In this document: piece by piece, positions 24,058 to 37,203 of the stretch
Position numbering within the stretch: position 1 is the first letter of the stretch
Layout of the letters: each line of letters begins with the position of its first letter
Assembly: GCA_008360975.2 (NCBI GenBank)
Contig: CM039195.1
Coordinates: 12,577,010-12,641,009 of the forward strand
Direction of reading: 5' to 3'
DNA length: 64,000 nucleotides
Source: Lichenostomus cassidix
Taxonomy: Eukaryota > Chordata > Aves > Passeriformes > Meliphagidae
Made by a program: the position numbers and the translations under genes
Notes under the pieces: model-generated
Told to the model about the DNA's origin: nothing
The model's database searches: none
Seen by the model: only the letters and a program-made list of their open reading frames with translations

Positions 24058-25230
24058 GGCCAAGCTGAAACCCAGCTGGTGATGTCCTGTGGTACCAAGA
24101 GGGATGAAAATTGAGGCTCTGCTGGTGCTGATGCTGAGCTGACAAAGCCTGCCTCAGGTGCTCTCTGCAGGCTGGTGGGTTGCAGTGGCCATAAAGGTGA
24201 GGAGATGATTCATGGGGAGAATTCCTTCAGGGAACACACTGGACACCACTGTTCTATAGCTTCCAAGCCATGGAGAAAGTTCATAAATTTAGAGTGCATG
24301 GTGGGGAAATCTTGGGCCACAGAGCAATTCTAACTCCACAGTTTCTCCTCCGGTTGACTACCAGCTTCCTAAATCCTGATTTTCTATTTCCCCTTTTATT
24401 TTCCAGTAAGTAATTCTTAGCTTTTAGGAGAAAAACAACATTTAGTAGTTAAATTTTGCTACTTCACTCTTTTTTCCCTGTAGCATAAGATTGCTGTCCT
24501 TCCTTATCCATTTTAGTTTGGCAGGTCCTGTCATTCCAATCTATGCAATTTTTTTTTCCCTGGTATTAAAACTATCCTACCAAGTGTGTTGAGAGTCTAA
24601 ACTCCACCATCCAAGCCGGAGCTGCAGCCCCTTGTGCTGTTTGTTTTCAGATTTGCAGACAGACCCATCTGAACACTGACAGTGTCCAGGTTATTGCCAT
24701 CACTTCTCCTCCTGCAAGCATGCTTGAGAAACAGAATCTTCTACACCTTTGAAATAATAAAATCACACCTGTGTGCTATATAAAAGACCTCTTAACTATG
24801 CTTAAATCATATTTATAAGTGCTTAAATAATTGTTAAATAAGTGAAATCACAGCAGAATATGGGAAAATTCTTTAGAAATGAAGTGGTCAAGGAAAATGT
24901 TGTTTCTGGTGGTAACCCAGGATGGCTGAATGCACCAGGGTCACCTTTTATGGACAAATTACCTTCCTTGCTGGCAGGTTATTCTCTAAATACTCTTTTT
25001 TGAACCATATGTTTTTCTAAAACAGCAAACATGTTGCAATATAAGCAAATGACACCACTGTACTTTTCAGCTGCCCAGGCTGGAAAAATACTCTGAGCAA
25101 ACAACAGTTCCACAAACACAATCTGTTTTCTGCACCTTTAAGAAATATAATTAAACCTGGATGGAGGCAGTGCAAAGCAGGTAAGGCTTTAGCATGTCTT
25201 TGCTCCAAATGTGGCGATTTTTGGATAAGG
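24058..25230. other. Unannotated non-coding stretch
   Basis: Mixed-composition single-copy DNA. No exon, RNA gene or recognisable repeat seen. Confidence 0.4.
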
Positions 25231-25305
25231 GTGATTGATTGTGTCTGGGTAAGTTTGCTTAATATTTGCTGTGGCCACTGTCTTGACTGGGGCTCAATCA
25301 ATCAC
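25231..25305. repeat. Perfect 11-bp inverted repeat (GTGATTGATTG … CAATCAATCAC)
   Basis: The arms at 25231-25241 and 25295-25305 are exact reverse complements, separated by 53 bp. Each arm contains TGATTGAT, the known composite site for PBX-HOX homeodomain pairs, so the arrangement gives two oppositely oriented sites. Whether it is functional or chance is unknown. Confidence 0.6.
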
Positions 25306-25734
25306 TGGGAACAGGAAATCAGGGCTAATGCACTAAACCCAGATCTGTTATGCACTCAGTTAATCCATCACAGCCCTCCTGAGCAGTGTCAGGAGGAGCC
25401 CTGCCACTGGGTGGGACTCAGAATGGACCTTTGAGCTTGTTTTTTATTCGAAAAGAGATTTCTTGTTCAACTGCAGGGAAAATTTTAAATGTGCAGGGAC
25501 CAATTTCTCCACCCCGAGCTGAGCTGTATCAGGAATTTGATATACATCAATGCAGTGCACCTTTTAAAAAATTTCCAAATAAAAATCGTGTATTAAAATC
25601 TGTGAGGTTTGATGTTGCAAAATTTAACACCAAAACTCCAACAGACTTCAAGCAAAGCCACATTGTCTGTTAGCTCGGGTGGATTTTAATTTCCATCATT
25701 CATCTTCGTGCTTTTTTCTATTAACTTCCTAAAC

Positions 25735-25754
25735 TTTTTTTTTTTTTTTTTTTT
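25735..25754 (-). repeat. T20 tract (poly-A on the minus strand)
   Basis: Twenty uninterrupted T. On the minus strand it is an A20 run preceded by ATTAAA about 15 bases upstream, the spacing of a polyadenylation signal and tail. This raises the possibility of an old minus-strand retrocopy ending here. I could not find a target-site duplication or recognise the upstream sequence. Confidence 0.6.
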
Positions 25755-28028
25755 AAGTGTCTGTTAAAGTTTAATACATTTTACATGTGAAATAGTCCCA
25801 TTTCTTTTAATTCCCTGTAGGTCACAGATAAGCTCACATGTACAGGAAAGTACATAAATATTCTTCAACAAGTAGAAAAATAGAAATTATTTGGACATTT
25901 CTGAGTCCACATCCCCGACTTAGAAGTATAAAACTTTTGGTGGTTGGAAATCAAGCCTTAGAATAGAAAAAATACTAATTTTTTCAGTATGGAAAAGAGC
26001 AAAAATATTAAATGGAGATGCTTTCCCTAAATTTATTATTCCTAAATGTATTAAATAAATTTATTCCTAAATTTATTATCTTTATTATTTATTATTATTA
26101 AGTTTAGGATTATTAATACCCTAAATTTATTCTATGATTATATATATTACCCTCATATATAAACTTTATTTAAACTTTAAAAAAATTAGCAGAAACTTTA
26201 AACCCTGAGGAAGAGCAATCTGCGCAAGCAGAGCTATAGGAGAGCTGAAATAATTCACAGAAAAAGGGGAAAAACCCTATGGAAATCACTAGACATTGTC
26301 ACACAGAAAGCCTGAGCCTAATGACTTCCTTTAGCCCTTCTCCAAGCCCTTAGAATTGCTGGTCCATGTTCTGCTCCTTGTGCAATTCCAGGAAGTGCAT
26401 GATCATTACAGATCCTATAAAACTGCCTCTTTTAAATTCCCATGCTTCCTAATCATGCCCACAGTGTAATTAACACCTGCACTTCTCATTCATCTAAATA
26501 AATTCCCCTAATAAAAGATGACCTAAGACATAGCAAATCATTAGTGGGAAACTGATGATTTCCTCATTCTTTATGAAATTTCTCCTTGAAGGACATGGAC
26601 TTTCTGAGTTCTCCCAGCTCATTTCCTTCAGCCACCCTAAAGGGGAGTGTCCAGCCGAAGGCAAGCATCACCAGCATCACCAGCAACAGCAACTGCTTGA
26701 TAATCACTTTTATTTTGGTTTTCTGCTGTCTTCTGTGTGACATTTTGACAATAGCCAATCCACTCTAGTGATCCAATCTTTGCAGGGAACAATTTGCTGT
26801 AGTGAATGGCTTTGTGTATTCTCTTGCAGAGGCTGAGGAACAATATCAATGCACTTTGGAGCTCATGAACAGTCCTGGAGAAGAGAACTTCAATGGAGAG
26901 ACTGGAAATCTTAAGTACCTTGAGTTAATAGCCATGTTGTGAAACTGGAAACATGTTTTCCACTCCATACAAAATATAAAAATTCAATTCTCAAGTATTG
27001 ATTGTATAGGAAACTTAAATTTTATGTTATTCCTCTGAACCGCACACGATGAGGATTAGAAATTAAGATTTTTCTCTTCCTGCATTGCTGATATTGTCTG
27101 TTTTTCACCATTGCTGTATTATTCAAACTTGAGGTGCCATAGGCCATGTCTTCAATCTTGTTTTAGAGGAGATTTCTTTATGCCAGTAATTGAATGGTAG
27201 GCTTTATGTCAACTTACTTGTTTGTCGACACAGAGCACTGTCACCAGCTGTGCCTATAACAATGATTTCTTTTGTGACATGTACGTCATTATCTCCTCCA
27301 GGAATTTGTCCAAGGCCAACAATTCACTTCAAATAGTTATTCTGAAAACCATCAGAATGAAAGTACTTTGAAATATTATTACCTTAGGACAAAAACGATG
27401 CACTGATTTATCTGTGTGCAATTTCTTCCATATCCTTGGTCTCTCTACACACGAACAGAATTTCACCAAGAGCATGGATTTAGAGCCATGGCCATAAGGA
27501 AACGTGAAAGATAGCAATGGGAAAAGGAGCTTTCCATTCTGTGACATAATTAGCAGCATTATTAGAATTTAGCATTACTGTAGAGCATTTAGTTTTGTTC
27601 TTTTTTTTTTAAATTTTTATTCCATGATTGATAGCAATACAGTGCCATCTATATCTTCCTGCATGCAGAAGTGAAGGCACCTAAAGTCTATTAACTCCAT
27701 ATCCTTCATCTTTCATTACAGCATGGCCTGAATGCAACAGCAGGGCTAAGAGCTCTAATGCTGATTATTAACCAGGACCACTGGCTAATTAATCCCATTT
27801 TCACCTCTGATGTAAGTCCACACCTGATCCAGGTGGCTTGATTTTGCTTTTAGCTCAATACCTGGCCAGTGCTTTTCCCTATTCCATGGGATGTGGGCAG
27901 ACAGGCAGGCTCAGAGCAAACTCTCTGTAGGTGGGGATGGCATTGGAGGCACATGGATTGCTGCACTTTGACACCCTGTGCTCAAACAGCATTCACTGCC
28001 TTTCTGTCCTGTGCATTTTAAAATATTC
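25755..28028. other. Unannotated AT-rich stretch
   Basis: No gene is recognisable. About 26.02-26.17 kb is a very AT-rich local repeat of CCTAAATTTATT-type units with an inverted partner (TAAGTTTAGGATTATTAATA), which could fold or simply be slippage products. Around 27.74-27.83 kb is a TAAT-rich piece (GATTATTAACC, CTAATTAATCC) with CNE-like character. Confidence 0.35.
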
Positions 28029-28672
28029 ACAGAGTCATGGAATGGTTTGGGTCAAAAGAGACCTTAAAGCTCATCTCATTCCACCCCTGCCATGGGCAGG
28101 GACACCTTCCACTATCCCAAGGTGCTGCCAGCCCTGTCCAGCCTGGCCTTGGACACTGCCAGGGATCCAGGGACAGCCACAGCTTCTCTGGGCACCCTGT
28201 GCCAGGGCCTGCCCACCCTCACAGGGAACAATTCTGTCCCAATATCCCATCTAACCCTGCCCTCTGGCAGTGGGAAGCCATTGCCCCTTGTCCTGTCCCT
28301 CCATCCCTTATCCCAAGTCCCTCTCCAGCTCTCCTGGAGCCCCTTTAGGCACTGGAAGGAGCTCTGAGGTCTCCCTGGGGCACCTCCTCTCCAGGTGAAC
28401 ACCCCCAGCTCTCCCACCCTGGCTCCAGAGTAGAGGGGCTCCAGCCCTCAGAGCATCTCCATGGCCTCCTCTGGACTCATTCCAAGAGCTCCATGTCCCC
28501 CTGATGTTGGGGACCCCCGAGCTGCAGGTGGGGTCTCACCTGAGCAGATCAGAGGGAGGAATGAATCCCCTCCCTTGCCCTGCTGCCCTGGCTGTGGGGC
28601 TGAGCCCAGCACATGGAGGAGTTCTGGGCTGCTGGGGCATGCTGAGCTCATCCTCAACCACCTCCCCCTGCA
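28029..28672 (-). mobile_element. CR1 LINE 3' fragment with degenerate ORF2 C-terminus (about 640 bp)
   Basis: This is the longest CR1 piece in the window. On the plus strand it starts with the reverse-complement 3' end ('catggaatggtttgggt', then 'agaccttaaa') and runs through the usual blocks to 'ggggtctcacctgagcagat' and beyond. Minus-strand frames retain the reverse-transcriptase C-terminal order ELGVFTWR…FQCLKG…DRTRGNGFPLPEGR…DIG…LFPVRVGRPWHRVPRE, and further upstream a DMELLE-like piece. These are split over more than one frame, so the copy is dead. It is 5'-truncated, as is normal for CR1. Confidence 0.95.
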
Positions 28673-31552
28673 AACTCATGCAAACAGCCCCATGGCATTC
28701 ATGCAAAGCACTTTTAAGCAGATATGTTTGCATTATGCCATATCATTACCTTATGTATAACAAAGCACGCAGAGCTGTTCAGATTTTCACTTTCTAGCCT
28801 GGCAAGACTTCCAGGATAAAAGGTGACTGCCTGTGGAATGTCACACTACAAATAACACATCCCATTAAAAGACCAGTGCTCTTGTAATCGAGACAATTGC
28901 AGCCCAAACGAGAGCTAAAGGTTCTGTAGAGTGCTGCTGAGCGAAATATGAAATTGATATTGTCACTAAAGATTCTCGACACAAGTTATTTTTGCCACTT
29001 GAAACAAAGGACACGAGAGGTTTCTTAACACCTAGCTTGGCGTAGATGAATGCAAAATGCATGGGTTTACTCCTATCAGTGTAATAGTTCCTTCAAGCCC
29101 CTCTCCCCCCACTCCCACACACACATACATTATTCAGCGTGTTAGAGACCATCTGGAACCTGCTCCTGAAATAGCCCAGGACTTGATGACCTTCCAGATA
29201 CGCCGCAAAAACCATTTGTTTGACAAGGGTTTGGAAGAAGGTTGTGGGTGTGTTGTTTCTGAAGGGTTTGAGCAGGCTATTTTACAGTTTTGATTAATGC
29301 TTGATTTAATTTACTATTTGTATGTGACTGTTTTGGAGAGTGAGAGGTCACCCACTCTTAATGTTCGGCTTAATGAATGCTTCCAGTGTTTACTGCTTAA
29401 ATATAGCTGTGCACATAAACAAGCCCTGGCACAGGGCCTGATTCATGCCCATCACAGCCTCTGAGGAGCCTCTCACTGCTGGAGCTGCTGGGCTTGGTGG
29501 AGCACAGGACTTTCCCCCTCCCGAGGCAGCAGCCAGACGTGCAGGAGCGATTGTGACAGTGCTCACTGCTAAAAAAACTCCTGAACACCACATCAGCCTG
29601 CTGAATGCTGCTTTGCACCTGTGTGATAAGTGATATGCATAAAAAATACAGACCCTGAAGAGTCCTGGCTTGTGTAAGCATCTGAGAAATTAAATCATAA
29701 ACAGTTGCATGAAATAAAGACAAAAAGCTGCCAATTGTTCATTCAACTCTTGCTTCCCCTTTTCCTCACAACTGCCCATGTTTTAAAGCACAGGATTTCG
29801 AGACTGTGCACATCCCTTGTGGCAAGGACAAAGTTTTTGAATATGGTATGAAAGATGATGAATGATCGATGGTGTGATTAAAGAGCAGAGTGTGGAGAAG
29901 AGGGCATGGTCACAGTGCTGCAATGAGGTTAATGATCCCACTTGGGTTATTTATATGGAATAAATAATTCCAGCATCACACAGTTTCCTAATTTCTGACA
30001 GCAGAAGAGTCTGGTCCCTCACATATCCATAAAGGCAGTGGAAGTGCTACTGGAGTAAATACCAAACGTGGTTCAAAGCAAGAAATATACTTCTATAGAT
30101 AAGGAGGGTAGAAATTTAGTCAGAAATCACATAATAAACTCCAGGGGACCTATCAGTGCAAGCCTGTAAGTAAATACCTGTTTCTTTGAATTAAAAGTCA
30201 GGGATTTGCACTTAAAGACACAGGAAAATATGCTGCACATCACCGTTTGCATCAAAAATAATTTCTGTAGAGCAGGAGGCGCAGGGGGGAGAATCTGTTA
30301 GAATGATAAGATACACTAGAAAATGAGTGAATAAATGAAGATTCTGTATTTTGCTGAGATGGATGAAGAACCCACCTGACAAACACCTCAGACACAAGTG
30401 CCTTGTACCCCCTTTGTGCAGGAAGGATTTCCCTGCACAGCACACAGCCTGTGCTCCCTCCTGTGTTTGTGATGAATTTCTGGGCTTTGTGTAGAAGTCA
30501 AAGGCACCTCATCCCTTCACTGCTGCATTTGTCCTCAACCAGGTTTGTAGCTTTATGTCTGCTGGCAAATTTCATAACGTATTTCCAAAACAAACTGATT
30601 TGCCCTCAGGAATGAGCAGTGACTGTACATGTGTGAATTCTGTGGTGAAACCCAGCCCAGCACATCCTCTCTCAGCCTCAGCAGGGACAGAGCCAAAAGG
30701 TTTCCGGCGATTGGAACAACAACCCCACCACAGCTCTTTGTGAGTCCCCAGCTGAAGCCTCTCAGTAACATTTCAGTTTCAGGACTGATTTCTGTCTGGA
30801 GTGCTGTAATGCCCCACCATGCCTTGTAGCACTGAATGTCTCCAGCTGCTTAAGTTGCTTATTTTCCAAAAGGTTACTCACAAAGTGCAGGTCATGGGGA
30901 TTAAGTCATGTAGCTCCCACGGAGTACAGCAGGAATTTCACAGTAGAATCCCTGCAAATTCTTTTGGGAGATGTATTAATTTTTAATGAGTCATTAATCA
31001 CTGTGCTGACTTCACAGGCAGCACTGCTGAAGCAGCCTGACATCAACAGCTAAGGACAGTGTTTATGATTTCCTAGAATGAGAAACTGCTTTATTTACTT
31101 GGCTGATCTCGCAGACTCTGAGGTTTTGAGGACTGGCAAGTGATACACAGGCTTTGCCTTTCACAGAAGACTTAATCTGAAAATACAGCTGGGCATCCAC
31201 TAAAAAAATTAAGCTAAAACGTGTCAAGTAAAGCATTAAAAACCTACAGCATCAGAAGTCACCAGAAAACAATGTCCACAGGATTTGTTCACACAATTCA
31301 TTCCAAACACTTCCGTGGCTGGGAAAATGCATAATCTGAACAATGCAACTTGTGAACGATTCCTGAGCCATCTTTTCAGACTCCACTTGTATTTAGGGGA
31401 AGTATTTTGGGGTTCAACATCACAAAATTATTGAAATTGCACAGTGATTAATCAGCACTAATGAGACACACAGTGGTGATTTCTCAGTGGCTGAAGAGCA
31501 AAGCAGCAAACAACAGGCATTTAAATATATTAATGGAGGGGAGGATGCTGCC
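28673..31552. other. Unannotated stretch with a CpG-retaining block
   Basis: No gene or transposon is recognisable. The block at about 28.88-29.05 kb holds six CpGs (in AATCGAG, AAACGAG, GAGCGAA, CTCGACA, CACGAGA, GGCGTAG) within AT-rich DNA where CpG is otherwise nearly absent. That is typical of constrained or unmethylated sequence. A second conserved-looking piece lies at about 29.13-29.23 kb. Elsewhere nothing stands out. Confidence 0.35.
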
Positions 31553-31583
31553 TTATTATTATTATTATTATTATCATTATTAC
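31553..31583. repeat. (TTA)n microsatellite
   Basis: About ten TTA units over 31 bp with a single T-to-C interruption near 31575. Confidence 0.9.
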
Positions 31584-34500
31584 TATGGCATGGCTTGGAG
31601 GATTTTTAGTTTTAAGGAGACTTATCTGAGAGAAAATAGATTTGCTTATGCATATGGAAAATCATATGGAGAGGGAAAGTGTAGGGAATAGCAGTACTGT
31701 GATAAAGCATTGATTAGTTAGGGTTTGGGTTTTTTAAAGGAACACTACTGGTTCACAGGAATTCAGAAATACATCAATGTTAGTCCAGCTATAAAATGGG
31801 TGGTGCAAATGAATCATACATTTTCTGCAGTGTGAGGAAAGCTCTTTGAGATGCAGGGAAACCTGCCCTGCTGGCTGGGATGGAGTGAATTCTGTCCACG
31901 GGAGCCCCCATGGTGCTGTGGGTTGGATATAGGGGAAAGAGCACCCAAGGAACTCCTCTGAATGTATTTTCTATTTCAGCAGGAACAGGGAAGGTGTCGT
32001 TAGATGCAACAGGCTGCCTGCTTTGTTCTTCCTGCTCTGCTTCCCAGAGCACTCACTACATTTCAAAATCTCAAGCAATGTGTGATATATTCCCCGAAAC
32101 TTTATCTGACTCAAAAAATATTCCCTGCACAGTTTGTTGGGCTGAACTCTGACCAAAGAGTCAGCAGAGTTTGGAACACTACAGATCTCGCAACAAAATA
32201 ATGAGATTTTTTTTTTCCTTTGAGAGCTGTGCAAGAAGCCATGAAAGGCTGAGTGGGAAGGAAGCTGAGGCTTTGGGCAGCTCTGCAGGAGCTCTGGAAG
32301 GGTTGATATTCCCCCAGCTTGGGGCAAGCTGCAAGCAGCTCTTGGTTTGGATTCCTGGGGGCCAAGAGGCTCCATGTTCCTGGGGAGCTGAGCAGCTTGA
32401 CAAGGTGAGCCAGGAGCGAGAAAGGAGCTCTCAAAACCCTCAAATCAATTTCCTGACAATCTGGGAAATACATGAGCTCCACCAGGCCCAGGTTTGTGCT
32501 GCAAGAAGCAAGTCCCAGCATACAGTGAGACTCTGAGAACAGCTTTCCTTCCAAAGCAGACAATTCTGAAGATTTAATTTTATTGCTGATTCTCTGAGAG
32601 AAGCCCAGCTATGAGAGAGTTTGAAAGTAATTGGGGAGGGAGTGAATATACTCACAAGTGAGAAATGCTGAATTCACTATGAACAAGAAGATGCTTCATT
32701 CAAATTAATTTATAGAAGTTGGGTAATCTTCCAACGCTGTGGATGTGACAATGCATTTAAGGGATTATTTTAGAAAAGGCAAGAAGCAGAAGTACACTGA
32801 GAATTGGAGTACAACCGAAATTTGTGAAAACGGATTTGGTGGCATTTGTTTCAACATGTCAAAGCAATTCCTGGTATGTGGGAAAAGGTGCAAAAATCGA
32901 AGGGGTTTACTGGCACATCACTCTGACTTTGACAGATGCCATTCCTTCAGCAGTGGAGCTCGTTTGGGTGTAAATAGAATTCTAAATACTGAGACAGGAA
33001 TTTTGAGGAGACAAGGGGACTTGAGCTCTTAATTTAGTTTTATACTTTTTCAGTCATTCGTGTACTCAACTTTCCGCCACTCTCCAGGATGGAATATTTG
33101 GAGTTTATCCTAGCCTGCAGAAGATAGCTAATTTGGTTTGTAATCAGTCAGGCACAGATCTGACTCCAAAGCAGAAGGAAGGTTGTGTTCTGCATGAGCT
33201 GCTCCCCTGATTGCAAAGAGTCCATAAAGGCAGAGACAATCAGAGGGGGATTTTTGCAGCCCCCCCTCAACAATTGCTCACAGCAGTTTAGTATCAATTA
33301 CTGTAGGCTATCACATCTTATTTTTCAGTAGTGGTAGCAGGGTAAAAACTGTCAATTGGGTTTTTTTTCCTAGAGAAAACAGTGTTCTAATGGTGAATGA
33401 GGAAGAGTCTTCAGGTGAGCAGCAGCTTCATGGGGAGAACATACTTAATAGAAATATAAATGTTTAAAAAGCAAAAGATTTCACCATTGTTGCTATCGTT
33501 CAGTTTTCTTAGTACTTTCCTATACTCCCCTAAGAGCTGCTAATATCCCCCCATGACAGCAGGCTCACACAACAGCCTTCATGTCCTCTACCAGCACAAT
33601 ACAGCACAAAACTGCAGAGCAGAAGTAGAACAAGAAGCATTCGAACAGAACAGCTGAATTGAAATAATAATAAGAAAAAGACTAAAATGTTGAGCTTTCT
33701 GTTTTCCAATTCACTTTCCCCATGAGTCTTATCAATTTTCCAATCAACATTACTGTATGAATTTTCAGACAAAGACTGACTAGACCTCTTAAAAAGACTA
33801 TTAACTGCAGCTATTCCAGAGCCATGGCTTCTGAATTAAAGGTCACGACAGTTATGAATGAGGTTATGGGATTTTTCACTCTACTACTTGGACTTATGTC
33901 TTCAACAGAAGTGGAAATTTAAACCAGAAACAGGATTGCAACATGACAAATGAATGGAACTGCAAACTGCAGAGTGCAGGGCTAAGAGGAGGTCATTCGT
34001 GAGGCAGTGCAATGAATTGGTGATGTTGATGTTTTGACAAGCAAATAGATCACTGAAACCCAATGCCTGGTGCTGGCAGTGCAGCACTGCCTGCTGGGCT
34101 TTATCTTGAGAGAACAACAAACCTTCCCCAGAATTCTGTTGGCCTGAATGATTGAACAGGTATTTTAAACCAATAGCATAGACCTTGTTTTCCCCTGTGA
34201 GTTAAAACTCTTCTCTCCATTTTCTGATCTTTCCTGATTCCTCCCTTCCCTCCCTGCTCTGACAAACTGCAGGACAGAATCGTTTGCCTCTTCTGCACCT
34301 TTCAGTGTGCAGCAGGCTTGGCTGGCAGCATTGCTGGCTTCAAAGTAAGGCAGAATAAAGCAGGACTTTGTGGTCACACCAAGAAATCAATGATACACAG
34401 AAGCACTTTTTAATTAGCCCACTGCGGTCCTGAACTAACCCCCAGTTACAGAGATTAAATAATTGCTTATGGCATTCTCAATGTGCAGTTCACCATCGTG

Positions 34501-35190
34501 AAAAGAAGGCTATTGACTCAACTGCTAAGTTTTGAGAGCTGATGAAGTCTTGCTGAGTGCAGAAATTCTTTTCAGCACAAAAAAAAACCCCAATGCAGTT
34601 TTATGACCCAACTCCTTTGAACTATTTTAATTAAGGACTCCTATGATAAGAAAGAAGTTGAAAAGCTATTTAGCAGGAAGACAGGCTCCCATTTAAATGT
34701 TGACTCATGAAGTCAGCACTTTCAAGGGTATTACTGTACATTTGGTCTTTTCTTTTCAAAGCCATTAACTTCTCCCAGTGCATTTCTCTCTATCGTATGT
34801 CTTCATGATTAGGACCCTGTTAAAGTCAATATCACTTGGACATCTATTCTCTTTCAGTCACCCTTGATTTTTTCCCCTTGTCTGCCTAAATTTAGACTAC
34901 AAATTTTAATAAACAACTGCTTTCACCTCTCCATTCAGATCTTCTGCAGTTGTTACCTGGCACAAGTCCCCTGAACTCAGTGAGCCACCTTGACACAGGG
35001 CTTGAAAACCTAGCCTTAAGGACTCATTATATTTAAAAGTCTGGCTAATTTAACTTTCAAAAAGGTTATTGTTGCATTCATTTTACTAATAAAAATGTAT
35101 AGGAAACATGCTAAAGGAAAATGGCATTTTTAAATAATAGTAGAGCAATGTAGGAATAATGAATGGTTTTGAACAAAATGTAGTTATGGT
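31584..35190. other. Unannotated non-coding stretch
   Basis: Single-copy DNA of mixed composition. A GC-richer patch at 32.24-32.42 kb has a donor-like AAG|GTGAGC near 32403, but there is no recognisable exon before it. Overlapping open frames of up to 150 codons on both strands near 32.1-32.6 kb resemble nothing known. Confidence 0.4.
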
Positions 35191-35260
35191 CTTTCGTCTT
35201 ATTTCTTAATGTATAAAACAAGTACCTTTCATCTTATTTCATAATGTATAAAACAAATAA
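35191..35260. repeat. 35-bp tandem duplication
   Basis: CTTTCGTCTTATTTCTTAAT… starting at 35191 is repeated at 35226 as CTTTCATCTTATTTCATAAT…. Both copies run on through GTATAAAACAA, with two or three substitutions. Two copies only. Confidence 0.85.
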
Positions 35261-37203
35261 AAGCCTATGAACCTGTATTTGATAATGCTGAGTTCATCCA
35301 CCAAAATGATGCCATCTGTGCAAAACAAAAAGGAATATTTGCCCTTCAAAGCATTCCATGACAGAAAATCAACAGAGCACTCTGGGCTTGCTATTTTTAA
35401 AAGATACTCAGACTGTGTAGCAGGAGTCTCCAAATCCCCCTTGGTTTCTCCTAGCTTGGTGGAGATGTGGATTCCTGGCTGGAATGAGGCTCCTGCCACT
35501 CCCTGAGGCTGTCAGGACACACAGCCTGCTCCACTGCTGCTGCTGCCCCATCCATCATCCTCAGTTAAGAGAAAGGTGAGCTCTGGCACCGAGATGCAGG
35601 CCATTCATCAAGGTCAGGGGCAGCAGGAAAAGGAAAGCTCCGTGCTTACGAGCAGATGTCCAGGCAGCAGGAGCAGCAGCAGCGAGAAGGGCAGTGAGAG
35701 CCTGAGGAGCTGTGGGGCACTGGGCAGGGCAGAGCCCAGCAGGGCACGTGGAAGGATCTGTGCTGGGTGGGCACCACTCTGCTCATGCAAACACTGCCCT
35801 GGCACTGGCATGGCAAGCACAGCACATCCATCCAGGCATGGGGAAAACGGGACATGAACACAAGCCAGGCTGAGCTCTGGGTCATTGCTGTGACACAGGA
35901 GCTGCTGCAGCTCCTGCAGCCTTTGGCTTTTGGAGGCTGCAGGCACTCAGCGAGGTTCCCAAAGCACAGACAAAAGGCCTGCAAAGCTGTGCTGCTGCAA
36001 ACAGCTTCTGAATAATTTTTCCCAGTGTGGTTCCTCTCCCCATTGCTCCAGGATGGCTGGCAGAGCACCTGCAGGGAGCGGATGGTGGGAACAGACCTGA
36101 GCCCTCGCTGCTCTCAGGTGCACCAGGACACAGGGAAAGCGTTTTCTCTGCATTAAGCTGTACAAACTGAGCTCACACGGAGCTAGGAGGAAGCTGCCTG
36201 CCATGGTAGCACACTGAGCAGGGGCAATCCTCACATTCCGCACAGATTTCACTCATTTTCTGTGCACCAAGGGCAGGGAAGCAGCAGTTCCTCAGCAGGA
36301 AGGACACCCTGCTTTGTGGGAGACATTAAAGACAGAGCTGCACAGGGACTGGGCTCATTCATGGGCTGCTTGAGAGCAGACAGAAAGAAAGCAGGACTTG
36401 AAAAGTGCTCAAGATCTCTAAAACTAAATGTACAATTCTGTTTTCATTTTCTTCACTGAAGGAATATTAACTTGCCTGTATTAACTTCTGTGTTAGAAGA
36501 TGCTATGAGCTCATTTTGATATTAAAGATTCTTTAGAGCACTTTCTATACTTCAGTTCTTATTTTAGTTTAACTTAATTAAAATGTTTTTGAGATTTTCT
36601 TCATGAGACACACTTAGCTTTTCAGTAAAAGAATACAGATAATTATATCACTCTAAACATTTGGAGCTAGACTGAACTAAGTAAGGCTGTCCAAATTATT
36701 GTGTTAAAATGCTGTCTGCCTTATTATTTAATACATTGGGCTGGCTCAGTGCCTCTGGGTAAGATCCTGGGGGTGTTTCAGGGCCTACTTTAGAATAGTA
36801 TTTACTCTCAGCAAAGCCAACGTGTCAGGACAGCAGGACTGAAACAATTCCTAAGGGAAACACCTCCCCAGGCTAATGACATCCCCATGCTTGAAAGAAA
36901 AGGAATATTGCAGTTTCAGCTGCTAGGAGCTCACAGAGGCTGCAGCCAGGCAGAAAGTTCATCCATTGCTCTTCAAATCATATCTGTTTAATCACTTCCT
37001 GCCATCCTGTCCATATACCTTACTTGGAATCTTTGAAAAGTTGACAAGGTGACTTCTAAATTTGATATAATTATTTTGCTGAAATAAAGAAAAAAGTTAT
37101 ATACATGTAAATCTAGATATTTTTATTTACAGAGTGCATGCAAAAATCCATAGAAACATATATAGCACTTTGTAAGACAAAGTATTTTGTACATATTTTA
37201 TTA
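35261..37203. other. Unannotated stretch with a GC-richer patch
   Basis: From 35.5 to 36.3 kb the sequence is richer in GC and has overlapping open frames on both strands (up to 140 codons), all without recognisable domains. The remainder is AT-rich. No transposon seen. Confidence 0.4.

Noticed and set aside
34420..34500. MIR-like 'ttacagagattaaataattg'
   Set aside because: Only about 20 loosely matching bases without the flanking MIR core, so not distinguishable from chance.
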